NCBI GenBank assembly: GCA_019689515.1
Contig: JADGHI010000019.1
Location: 1 to 17,819, forward strand
DNA from: Acetobacteraceae bacterium
Lineage (GTDB): Bacteria; Pseudomonadota; Alphaproteobacteria; Acetobacterales; Acetobacteraceae
Direction: 5' to 3'
DNA length: 17,819 nucleotides
Of the stretch, positions 6,222 to 13,866 are shown piece by piece (position 1 is the stretch's first letter; every line of letters begins with the position of its first letter). The position numbers were made by a program, and so were the translations under genes. Under the pieces are notes generated by a model that worked only from the letters and a program-made list of their open reading frames with translations, had not been told where the DNA came from and made no database searches.

Positions 6222-8267
6222 TCAGGCGGTCCGCAGGACCAGCGCACCGGTGGCAAGGACGGTCGCAGACCAGCCGCGCGAAACCAGGGTCATCGCGTCG
6301 AGCTGGGTGACGATCGCCGGGCCGGCGAACTGGGCGCCGGGACCAAGCCGCGCACGGTCATAGATTGGCACGGTTGCAGGCCCGTCCGGAAGGCGCATCG
6401 TCTGGGTGCCGATCTGCGCCCCCGCCGCATCGCCCCCGGCGGGCGGCGCGGCGGCGGGAGCCGGCAGGCGGCCTGCCGCCTCGATCCTCAGCGTGACGAT
6501 CTCGATGGCAACGCCCGGCAGGTCGAAGCCGTAGAGCGAGCGATGCGCGGCGGCGAAGGCGTCACCGAGCGCCGTGAGATCTCCGTCCGCCGGCCAGGGG
6601 ATGGGGAGCTCGAAGCCCTGTTCCTCGTAGCGCATGAGCGCGACGCGACGGGTGGCGCGGTCCTCCGGCGCGACCGCTTCCGCGTCGAACCAGGCGGCGG
6701 CTTCAGCCTCAAGCGCGGCAAAGCCCTCGGCTAGGCGCCGGCTGTCCGCCCCCTGCAAGGGCTCGGCAACGGTGCGGCTGAATTCAGACTTCAGGTCCGC
6801 GGCGAGCAGGCCCTGCGCGCAGAGCACGCCCGGCGCGGGCGGAATCAGCACCGTGGTGATGCCGAGCAACTCGGCGAGCGCGCAGCCATGCAGCGGCCCC
6901 GCACCACCGAAGGGGACAAGGGCGAAGCGGCGCGGATCGTGCCCGCGCTCGACCGAGACAACGCGGATCGCGCCGACCATGTTGTTGTCGGCAATGGCGA
7001 GGATGCCGCGCGCAGCGGCATCAACGGATAGGCCGAGCGGCCGGGCGATACGGTCGCGCAGCGCCTGCTCGGCGCGCGCGGGATCCAGCGCCATCCGGCC
7101 ACCGAGCAGCGACGCCGGAAGATGGCCGAGGAAGAGATGCGCGTCGGTGACCGTCGGCTCCTCGCCGCCCTTGCCGTAGCAGGCAGGGCCGGGATCGGCG
7201 CCGGCACTCTCCGGGCCGACGGTGAGCGCGCCGCCCTCGCCGACGCGCGCGATCGAGCCGCCGCCCGCGCCGATGGTCACCATGTCCACCATCGGCAGCG
7301 GCAGTGGCCAGGGACCGACGCGGCCGTGCTGCGTCAGGCCGATCCGTCCATTGGCGATAAGGCAGATGTCGGCGCTGGTGCCGCCGATGTCCACGGTGAT
7401 GAGGTCCTCGAAGCCGGCCGCAGCAGCGACGGTACGCGCGCCGACGATGCCGGCGGCGGGGCCGGAGAGCGCGGTCTGCGCAGGGGCCCGGCGGATCGCA
7501 GCGGCGCCGGCGACGCCGCCATTGGACTTCATCAGGAGCAGCGGGGCGGCGATGCCGTTCTCGCGCAGCCGCGTCTCCAGCCGCGCGATGTAGGTGGAGA
7601 CGGCAGGCATCACCGCGGCGTTCAGCACCGTGGCCATGCTGCGCTCGTACTCGCGCACCACCGGCAGGACCTCGATCGAGGCAGTGGCGGCGAGCTCGGG
7701 CGCCTCCTCGGCGAGGATGGCGAGAGCGCGGCGCTCATGCGCGGGGTTGGCGAAGCTGTGCAGGAAGCAGACCGCGACCGCCTGCACGCCGGAGGCACGG
7801 ATGGCGCGCGCGGCACGGCGCAGCCCGGCCTCGTCGAGCGGAACGAGCTCACTGCCATCGGCAGCGATGCGACCGGCAACCTCGAAAATGCGCGAGGCCG
7901 GGACCGGACGCGCGGGCTTGCGCCAGGACCAGAGATTGTCGCGCCGGGGCAGGTCCTGGCGGCCGATCTCCAGAACATGACGGAAGCCCTGCGTAGTGAC
8001 CAGGGCGGTGGGCGCGGTCTTGCCCTCAAGGATGAGGTTGGTCGCGACGGTGGTGCCGTGCAGCACGCGGCCGATCTCGCCCGGCGAGCGCCCAGCGGCG
8101 GCGAGGGCAAGCGCGGCGCCGGTAGCGAAGCCGATGGAAGGATCGCGCGGCGTGCTCGGCGTCTTGGCGGTCCAGGCCTGGCCGGTGGCGGAATCCTGCA
8201 GCGTGACATCGGTGAAGGTGCCGCCGATGTCCACGGCGAGAAGCAGCGGTGCGCGAGAGGTGGTCAT
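6222..8267 (-). CDS. hyuA: Hydantoinase/oxoprolinase family subunit A
   Basis: A 681-residue subunit of an ATP-dependent cyclic-amide hydrolase or related carboxylase: the family of N-methylhydantoinase, 5-oxoprolinase, caprolactamase and acetone/acetophenone carboxylases. It carries two actin-like phosphate-binding motifs, VDIGGTFTD (residues 12-20, hydantoinase A N-terminal domain) and VDIGGTSAD (292-300, main domain). Between them are HGTTVATNLILEG and REYERSMATVLNAAV; after them come GAGGGSIA (333-340), GPESAGADPGPACYG and FGGAGPLHGCALAELLG. These are all standard for the subunit, which phosphorylates the substrate amide oxygen. The length is typical. ATG 8267 is one base after the hyuB stop; the frame stays open further upstream but only shadows hyuB. 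Its partner is the HyuB encoded just upstream. The exact ring substrate cannot be assigned. Confidence 0.92.
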   Translation of the reverse strand: MTTSRAPLLLAVDIGGTFTDVTLQDSATGQAWTAKTPSTPRDPSIGFATGAALALAAAGRSPGEIGRVLHGTTVATNLILEGKTAPTALVTTQGFRHVLEIGRQDLPRRDNLWSWRKPARPVPASRIFEVAGRIAADGSELVPLDEAGLRRAARAIRASGVQAVAVCFLHSFANPAHERRALAILAEEAPELAATASIEVLPVVREYERSMATVLNAAVMPAVSTYIARLETRLRENGIAAPLLLMKSNGGVAGAAAIRRAPAQTALSGPAAGIVGARTVAAAAGFEDLITVDIGGTSADICLIANGRIGLTQHGRVGPWPLPLPMVDMVTIGAGGGSIARVGEGGALTVGPESAGADPGPACYGKGGEEPTVTDAHLFLGHLPASLLGGRMALDPARAEQALRDRIARPLGLSVDAAARGILAIADNNMVGAIRVVSVERGHDPRRFALVPFGGAGPLHGCALAELLGITTVLIPPAPGVLCAQGLLAADLKSEFSRTVAEPLQGADSRRLAEGFAALEAEAAAWFDAEAVAPEDRATRRVALMRYEEQGFELPIPWPADGDLTALGDAFAAAHRSLYGFDLPGVAIEIVTLRIEAAGRLPAPAAAPPAGGDAAGAQIGTQTMRLPDGPATVPIYDRARLGPGAQFAGPAIVTQLDAMTLVSRGWSATVLATGALVLRTA

Positions 8268-8268
8268 C

Positions 8269-10038
8269 TCAGGCGACCGCATCGGCATAGGCGTGGCGAT
8301 GGAACAGCCGCGTTGCTGGGCGGCGCGCGCGCAGCGCCTTCGTGCGCACGGGGTCCAGCGTGCCGTCCGTGATGGCGACGCCATAGTACTCGGCCGCGGC
8401 GGCCTCGCTGACGAAGCCGCAGAGCACGTCCGAAAGCACCTGCTCCGCCGGCCGGTCGAAGGGGTGGCCCCAGCCTCCACCGCCGCCGGTCTCGATGCGC
8501 AGCACGTCGCCGCGGGTCAGGATGGTGCCGTCGGAGAGAGGCGGCAGGACACGCTCGCGGTCAGTGCCGGGGTTGACGATGGCACGGCCACTGCCACCGT
8601 TCATGCCGCCGGCGACTCCCCAGGGCGGATTCCTTACGCTGTCGATGCGCACGGCGAGCGTGGCGCGCTCGGCCAGCACCTCGTATTCGCGCACCACGCC
8701 GCATCCGCCGCGGAAGCGGCCCGGGCCGCCGGAGTCACAGTGGAGGCCGTAGGCGCGCAGCCGCACGGGATAGCTCAGTTCCATGAATTCCGCCGGATAG
8801 TTCTCCTGGGCGACGAAATAGACCGCATCGGTCCCATCAGCGAAGGGGCGCGCGCCGTAGCCGACGCCGATGCCGTCGGAGAGGAGGAAACCCCTGCCCT
8901 CGTGCTCGCCGCGGAGCGCAATGATGACATAGGCGGAGTGCGCGGCGGGCGCCTCGCCCTGCCGCGCGACCGCGACGAGGCCGTTCATCGCGGCGAGACA
9001 GCGCATCATTGTCAGGCCCCGCATGCCGAGGGGCGCTGGCGAACGGGGCTGGAGCAGCGAGCCCTCGCGCAGCCGCACCTCGTCCATCGCGCGCGGGCCG
9101 CCGGCGTTCAGCACCTGGCCCGGTTCTCCCTGGAGGAAGTAGAGGCCGAGCGCCATGCCAGGCACGTCCGGGTGCATCAGGAAGTTCACCGGGCCCGGCG
9201 CCTGGTCGTCGGTCTCGGTCGCGTCGAAGAGGAAGCGGTCGTCCTCCGTGCGGGTCAGGGCGAAGCGGAGGCGGAAGGGTCCGTTGCCGTGGCCGTCGCC
9301 GTCGATCGCATCGGCGAATCGGGTGGTACCGACCGGGAAGGTGGCGCGCAGCTTGGCGCGGACGGTCGCCTCCGTGCGGGCGAGGAGCTGGCGGAAGGCG
9401 TCGGCTAGCACAGCCGCGCCGAAGCGTTCCGCCATCTCGCCCAGGCGTTTCTCCCCCAGGCGAACCGCAGCCATGAGTGCGCGGGTGTCGCCCTGGGACT
9501 GCGTCGGGAAACGGCTGTTGCGCCAGAAGGTGCGGAGCAGATCCTCGTTGGCGACGCCGTCGCGCACCAGGCGCACAGGCGGGACGATGATGCCCTCCTG
9601 GAAATGGTCCGTGGCGTCAGGGCTGATCGAGCCCGCGCGCAGCCCACCGATATCCGAGAAATGCGCCCAGCCCATGACGAAGCCGATGCGCGCGCCATCG
9701 TGGAAGGCGGGGGCGAGGAAGACCTGGTCGTTGCTGTGCGAGACGGCACCGCGGCTGCCGTAGCAGTCGTTGTACCAGTAGAGGTCGCCGGGGCGCATCG
9801 TATCGAGCGGGAACTCGCGCGCGACCGGGGCGACGATGTCGCCGAAGATCGGCAGGTCGCTGCCGACGACCATCGCGCCCTCGGCGTCGAAGATCGCGGT
9901 GTAGAAGTCCTTCTTCTCGCGGATGAAGGCGGACATGGCGGTGCGCTCGAGCAGCGCCTCCATCTCGGCCTGCGCGGCGCGGGCGGCGCCGCGGATGATC
10001 TCCAGCGTGACGGGATCGCAGGTGGTCGTGGTGCTCAT
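8269..10038 (-). CDS. hyuB: Hydantoinase/oxoprolinase family subunit B
   Basis: A 589-residue catalytic partner of HyuA that carries out the hydrolytic step after ATP-dependent activation. The N-terminus DPVTLEIIRGA, then GDIVAPV, AHFSDIGGLRAGS (His126, Asp129), FQEGIIVPPVRL and the Gly-rich C-terminal block ETGGGGGWGHPFDRPAEQVL followed by a VSEAAAAEYYGV ending are all family hallmarks. The metal-site region differs from the common NDPYxGGTHxxD: here it is NDCYGSRGAVSHSND (Asn90-Asp104), which keeps Asp91, His101 and Asp104 but with extra spacing, and I read this as marking a subfamily. The ATG at 10038 overlaps the upstream ATPase stop as ATGA, so translation is likely coupled to the transporter genes. 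Confidence 0.92.
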   Translation of the reverse strand: MSTTTTCDPVTLEIIRGAARAAQAEMEALLERTAMSAFIREKKDFYTAIFDAEGAMVVGSDLPIFGDIVAPVAREFPLDTMRPGDLYWYNDCYGSRGAVSHSNDQVFLAPAFHDGARIGFVMGWAHFSDIGGLRAGSISPDATDHFQEGIIVPPVRLVRDGVANEDLLRTFWRNSRFPTQSQGDTRALMAAVRLGEKRLGEMAERFGAAVLADAFRQLLARTEATVRAKLRATFPVGTTRFADAIDGDGHGNGPFRLRFALTRTEDDRFLFDATETDDQAPGPVNFLMHPDVPGMALGLYFLQGEPGQVLNAGGPRAMDEVRLREGSLLQPRSPAPLGMRGLTMMRCLAAMNGLVAVARQGEAPAAHSAYVIIALRGEHEGRGFLLSDGIGVGYGARPFADGTDAVYFVAQENYPAEFMELSYPVRLRAYGLHCDSGGPGRFRGGCGVVREYEVLAERATLAVRIDSVRNPPWGVAGGMNGGSGRAIVNPGTDRERVLPPLSDGTILTRGDVLRIETGGGGGWGHPFDRPAEQVLSDVLCGFVSEAAAAEYYGVAITDGTLDPVRTKALRARRPATRLFHRHAYADAVA

Positions 10039-11024
10039 GCAGCGTCGCGGTGCTCGGTCGGAACGTCGCGCCAGCGATGGCAGGCGACGATGTGGTCGGG
10101 GGCGGCGGCCTCGCTCGCCGGGTCCTGCGCGGCGCAGAGCGGGACGGCCATGGCGCAGCGCGGATGGAAGCGGCAGCCGGACGGGACGGCCCGCAGGCTC
10201 GGCGGATCGCCGGGGAGCGATGGGCCTGCGGCCTGGCCGTCCAGGCGCGGCGCGGCGGCGAGGAGCGCGCGCGTGTAGGGGTGGCGCGGCTCGCGGAACA
10301 GCGCCTCGGCGCTGCCCTCCTCGACGATGCGGCCGAGATACATCACCGCGACGCGGTCGCAGACGCGGCGCACCACCGAAAGATCGTGGCTAATGAAGAA
10401 ATAGGTGAGGCCGAAACGCGCGCGGAGGTCGCGCAGGAGCCGCAGCACCGCGGCCTGGACGGAGAGGTCGAGGCCGGCCGTGGGCTCGTCGAGGATCACC
10501 ACCTTCGGGCGCAGCAGCAGGATGCGCGCAAGACCGATGCGGCGCTGCTGGCCGCCGGAGAGCTCGTGCGGGTAGCGCGCCGCCATCGCTGCATCGAGAC
10601 CGACCGCGGCAAGCGTCTCCGCGATGCGGGCCTCCTGCTCGGCGCGGTCGGTGACGCCGTGGATGGCGAGGCCCTCGGCCAGGGTGCGGCCGACGCGCCA
10701 CCAGGGGTCGAGCGCGGCGCCCGGGTCCTGGTGCACGTATTGCACGGCCGCGCGCATGCGGCGCGCAGCGACCGGCTCCTGGCCGGAGACGACGCGGCCC
10801 TCCAGCAAGATCTCGCCGGCAGCCTCGCGCTGCAGGCCGAGCAGGGTGCGGGCCAGCGTGGTCTTGCCACAGCCGGACTCGCCGACGATGCCGAAGGTCT
10901 CTCCAGGCGCAACGGCAAGGTCCACGCCATCCACCGCGCGCACTGCGGGGATGCTGCGGAACAGGCGTCGGCGGCCGCCAAGCTCTACGACGAGGCCGCG
11001 CGCAGCAAGGATCGGATCAGGCAA
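10035..11024 (-). CDS. Oligopeptide-type ABC transporter ATP-binding protein (DppF/OppF-like)
   Basis: A 329-residue cytoplasmic ATPase, the second of a pair. Motifs: Walker A GESGCGKTT (residues 48-56), Q-loop Gln99 (YVHQDPGAALDP), signature LSGGQQRR (155-162), Walker B VVILDEP (175-181) and switch His213 in ISHDLSVV. The HPYTRALLAAAPR segment and the cysteine-bearing tail GCRFHPRC-x6-C (Cys284, Cys290, Cys297, with Cys315) mark the oligopeptide/dipeptide subgroup, whose C-terminal domain binds an iron-sulfur cluster in some members. The start is uncertain: I favour TTG 11024, which overlaps the upstream stop by 8 bases and has CGGAG before it; no ATG occurs in the early region. The end overlaps hyuB by 4 bases. 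Confidence 0.88.
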   Translation of the reverse strand: MPDPILAARGLVVELGGRRRLFRSIPAVRAVDGVDLAVAPGETFGIVGESGCGKTTLARTLLGLQREAAGEILLEGRVVSGQEPVAARRMRAAVQYVHQDPGAALDPWWRVGRTLAEGLAIHGVTDRAEQEARIAETLAAVGLDAAMAARYPHELSGGQQRRIGLARILLLRPKVVILDEPTAGLDLSVQAAVLRLLRDLRARFGLTYFFISHDLSVVRRVCDRVAVMYLGRIVEEGSAEALFREPRHPYTRALLAAAPRLDGQAAGPSLPGDPPSLRAVPSGCRFHPRCAMAVPLCAAQDPASEAAAPDHIVACHRWRDVPTEHRDAA

Positions 11025-12003
11025 GCGCAGGCTCCGGCAGGGCGTCGGCGTGGTGGGGGCAGGCGATGCTGCGGCCGCCAGGCAGGGAAAGCAGCGGCGG
11101 CGGAGCGTTCGCGCAATCGGCGCGCGCGATCGGGCAACGCGGGTGGAAGCGGCAGCCCGCAGGCTGAGCGGTGGCGGCCGGCACGGTGCCCGGAATCCCG
11201 GTAAGGTCGGACGCGCGGTCCGGATGGCAGGCGAGCAGCAGCCGCGTGTAGGGGTGGCGCGGGTCGTCGAGCACCGCACGGGTCGGCCCCGACTCCGCGA
11301 CGCGGCCGGCGTAGAGGACGGTGACGGAATCGCAGAGCGCGGCGAGCACGCCGAAATCGTGCGTCACGAACAGCAGCGACAGGCCGCGTTCCGCGGCGAG
11401 GCGACGCAGCAGGGCGAGAATCTCGCGCTGGGTGGTGACGTCGAGGGCGGTGGTGGGCTCGTCGGCGACGACGAGGGCGGGGTCGCAGCTCAGCGCCGCG
11501 GCGATCAGCAGGCGCTGGCGCTGGCCTCCGGAGAATTGGTGCGGGTACTTTTCCAGCGCCGCCTCGGGATCAGGGAGCTGCACGGCGCGGAACAACTCGA
11601 TCAGCTTCGCACGGTGATCGCGCCGCGTGCCGGGTGCGTGACGGCGCATGATCTCGAGGATCTGGTCGCCGGCGCGGAAGACCGGGTTGAGCGAGAGGTA
11701 AGGGTCCTGCGGGACGAAGCCGATCCGCCCGCGAGCGGAGGCGGCGCGGTCGGCTAGAATGTCACGGCCCTCGAAGCGGATGGCGCCGCGGGGGACAAAC
11801 GCGCTGCGCGGCAGGATGCCGAGGATGGCGCGCATCAGCGTCGTTTTGCCGCAACCCGACTCGCCGACGACGCCGACCGTGCGCCCCGGCGGAACGGTGA
11901 GCGAGACATCGTCCAGGATGCGAGCGAGACCTGCGTCGGTGCGGAGATGCACCGAGAGGGCCTCAACGGCGAGCAACGGCGACGGCATTGGCGAATCGTT
12001 CAT
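11017..12003 (-). CDS. Oligopeptide-type ABC transporter ATP-binding protein (DppD/OppD-like)
   Basis: A 328-residue cytoplasmic ATPase, the first of the pair that would form a heterodimer under the two permeases. Walker A GESGCGKTT is at residues 47-55, Q-loop Gln99 in GFVPQDPYLSLNP, signature FSGGQRQR at 157-164, Walker B ALVVADEP at 176-183, and switch His215 in VTHDFGVL. The C-terminal oligopeptide-transporter extension follows: HPYTRLLLACHP, then GCRFHPRCPIARADC (Cys284, Cys290, Cys297) and Cys315 as a four-cysteine set. ATG 12003 overlaps the upstream permease stop as ATGA, and the product then begins in the usual way (LLAVEALSVHL). Confidence 0.92.
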   Translation of the reverse strand: MNDSPMPSPLLAVEALSVHLRTDAGLARILDDVSLTVPPGRTVGVVGESGCGKTTLMRAILGILPRSAFVPRGAIRFEGRDILADRAASARGRIGFVPQDPYLSLNPVFRAGDQILEIMRRHAPGTRRDHRAKLIELFRAVQLPDPEAALEKYPHQFSGGQRQRLLIAAALSCDPALVVADEPTTALDVTTQREILALLRRLAAERGLSLLFVTHDFGVLAALCDSVTVLYAGRVAESGPTRAVLDDPRHPYTRLLLACHPDRASDLTGIPGTVPAATAQPAGCRFHPRCPIARADCANAPPPLLSLPGGRSIACPHHADALPEPALA

Positions 12004-12845
12004 CGGCGAGAGCGGCGCAGGCGGGGATCGGCGGCGTCGCGGAGGCCGTCGCCAAGCAGGTTGAAGCCGAGCACGAGCAGCAGGATGGCAAGGCCGGGGA
12101 AGGTCGGGAACCACCACGCCTCGGGCAGGTGCTGTCGCGCCTCAGCCACGGCGAGGCCCCAGTCGGGCGAAGGCGGCGCGGCGCCGACGCCGAGAAAGCC
12201 GAGGATCGCCGCGGTCAGGATGGTGAAGCCCATGCCGATCGTGGCGCGCACCAGCACCGCGGGCAGCGCGTTCGGCAGGACGTGCAGAAGCAGGATGCGT
12301 GTCGGGCGCGCGCCGATGCCGGCGAGCGCGTCCACGAACAGGGCGCCGCGCAGGCGCCGCGTCTCGGCGAACACGGTGCGGGCGAAGAAGGGCCAGTAGG
12401 TGAGCGCGAGGGCGACCATCGCCGTCTCGATCCCGGGCCGCATGAGCTGGCCGAGGGCAAGGGCGAGGATGAGCTGCGGGACGGCCAGGAACACGTCAGT
12501 GAGACGCATCAGCACGTCCGAGACCCAGTTGTCCCTCCAGCCGGCAACGAGGCCGACCGGGATGCCGATCGCCATCGCCGCGACCACGACCGAGACCGCA
12601 ACCACCAAGGCGTTGCGCGTGCCGAGGATGACGCGCGAGAGGATGTCGCGGCCGAGATTGTCGGTGCCGAAAGGGAACTCGGCCGAGGGAGGACGAAGGC
12701 GCTGTAGGAGATGGCTCTCGTAAGCGTCCTCGGGATAGGGCGCGAGGTACGGGGCGAAGACCGCGACGACCACCGCGAACAGGACAATCACGAGACCGAG
12801 TGCCGAGACGGGATCGCGGAGGAGCCGCGCCAGGGCGGCGCTCAC
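12000..12845 (-). CDS. Oligopeptide-type ABC transporter permease (DppC/OppC-like)
   Basis: A 281-residue inner-membrane permease, the second of the pair. A first membrane span (about residues 14-33) is followed by the subgroup marker FPFGTDNLGRDILSR (57-71), further spans near 78-102, 118-135, 140-160, 200-222 and 248-265, and the EAA loop VDALAGIGARPTRILLLHVLPN (residues 171-192, ATPase docking). The ending FNLLGDGLRDAADPRLR is characteristic. The GTG start at 12845 overlaps the stop of the preceding permease as GTGA and has GGAGGAG 5 bases upstream. The frame stays open far upstream to 13910, but that translation is only a shadow of the other permease. Confidence 0.92.
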   Translation of the reverse strand: MSAALARLLRDPVSALGLVIVLFAVVVAVFAPYLAPYPEDAYESHLLQRLRPPSAEFPFGTDNLGRDILSRVILGTRNALVVAVSVVVAAMAIGIPVGLVAGWRDNWVSDVLMRLTDVFLAVPQLILALALGQLMRPGIETAMVALALTYWPFFARTVFAETRRLRGALFVDALAGIGARPTRILLLHVLPNALPAVLVRATIGMGFTILTAAILGFLGVGAAPPSPDWGLAVAEARQHLPEAWWFPTFPGLAILLLVLGFNLLGDGLRDAADPRLRRSRR

Positions 12846-13855
12846 GACATCTCCTCCGCGACGCGCGGGTCGATCAGCGCCTGCGCAACGTCCACCATTA
12901 CGTTCACCACCGCATAGACGACGCCGACGACAAGGGTGACGGCAAGCAAAGCCTTGTAGTCGGAGGAAAGAATGGCCTGCACGGCGTAGGTGCCGAGGCC
13001 GGGCCAGTCGAACACCGCCTCCACGGCCACCGCGCCGGATATCAGCGCACCGAACAGCAGGCCGATCTGGGTGACGGTGACGGTGATCGCGTTGCGCAGC
13101 ACATAGATGGCGGCAAGGCGGAAGCGGCCGTAACCGGCGGCGCGGGCGTAGAGGACGTAGTCCTTTTGCAGCGCCTCCAGCACGCCGGATCGGGTGAAGC
13201 GAGCAATGGTCGCGAGGCCCGGAAGGGCAAGCGTGACCGCCGGCATGACCAGGTGGCGCAGCGCGCTCCAGAAGAGGTCCAGGCGCCCGGCGAGGAGCGT
13301 GTCCAGGAGGAGGAAGCCGGTGATGTCCGGCGGCGCGCCGAGCGTGGGGTCTATCCGCCCGCGCAGCGGCAGCCAGTCCAGTTCCATCGAGAAGACGAGC
13401 TGCAGCATGATCGCCAGCCAGAAGGAGGCGATGGCGAGGCCGCCGACCGAAAGAAGGCGCACGAGATGGTCCACCGGCCCGTTGTGGTCGAGCGCGGCGA
13501 CCAGCCCGAGCCCCACGCCGAGCACCGTGGAGATCAGCAGCGCGGCGAAGGTGAGCTCCAGCGTCGCAGGCAGGCGGAAGGCGATCTCCTCGACGACGGG
13601 ACGGCCGGAGAAGACGGAGCGGCCGAAGTCTCCCGTCAGCACCTGCCGGAGATGGACGATCGCCTGCTCCCAGATCGGCCGGTCGAGGCCGTACTGCGCG
13701 CGGATCTCGGCGATCTGCGCAGGCGTGGCGGCGTCGCCGGCGAGCGTCGCCGCCGGGTCGCCGGGGATGACGCGCGACAGCACGAAGGTCAGCACCACCA
13801 GCCCGAGCAGGGCCGGCAGGGCAAGGAGGATGCGGCGGAGGACGAAGCGGGCCAA
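12842..13855 (-). CDS. Oligopeptide-type ABC transporter permease (DppB/OppB-like)
   Basis: A 337-residue inner-membrane permease. The N-terminus ARFVLRRILLALPALLGLVV with FVLSRVIPGDPA is the standard DppB beginning (first span about 8-28). A periplasmic region with QYGLDRP (54-60) and DFGRSV follows, then spans near 98-120, 133-155, 200-220, 255-277 and 303-325. The EAA loop reads DYVLYARAAGYGRFRLAAIY (residues 232-251), and VFDWPGLG (281-288) is a subgroup marker. I choose TTG 13855, 11 bases after the binding-protein stop, because it gives the family N-terminus exactly; the nearest ribosome-binding sequence (GGAG) is about 17 bases away, so the start is less certain than the gene. Confidence 0.9.
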   Translation of the reverse strand: MARFVLRRILLALPALLGLVVLTFVLSRVIPGDPAATLAGDAATPAQIAEIRAQYGLDRPIWEQAIVHLRQVLTGDFGRSVFSGRPVVEEIAFRLPATLELTFAALLISTVLGVGLGLVAALDHNGPVDHLVRLLSVGGLAIASFWLAIMLQLVFSMELDWLPLRGRIDPTLGAPPDITGFLLLDTLLAGRLDLFWSALRHLVMPAVTLALPGLATIARFTRSGVLEALQKDYVLYARAAGYGRFRLAAIYVLRNAITVTVTQIGLLFGALISGAVAVEAVFDWPGLGTYAVQAILSSDYKALLAVTLVVGVVYAVVNVMVDVAQALIDPRVAEEMS

Positions 13856-13866
13856 GGTGCGCGCGC

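Noticed and set aside
8268..8480. 71-residue N-terminal extension of HyuA
   Set aside because: It overlaps hyuB coding sequence in another frame, has no homology-like features, and hides the family start LLLAVDIGGTFTD.
11947..12399. Possible small plus-strand genes opposite the ABC permease and ATPase
   Set aside because: Low-complexity Arg/Ala/Gln translations, no ribosome-binding sites, and fully covered by well-supported genes on the other strand.
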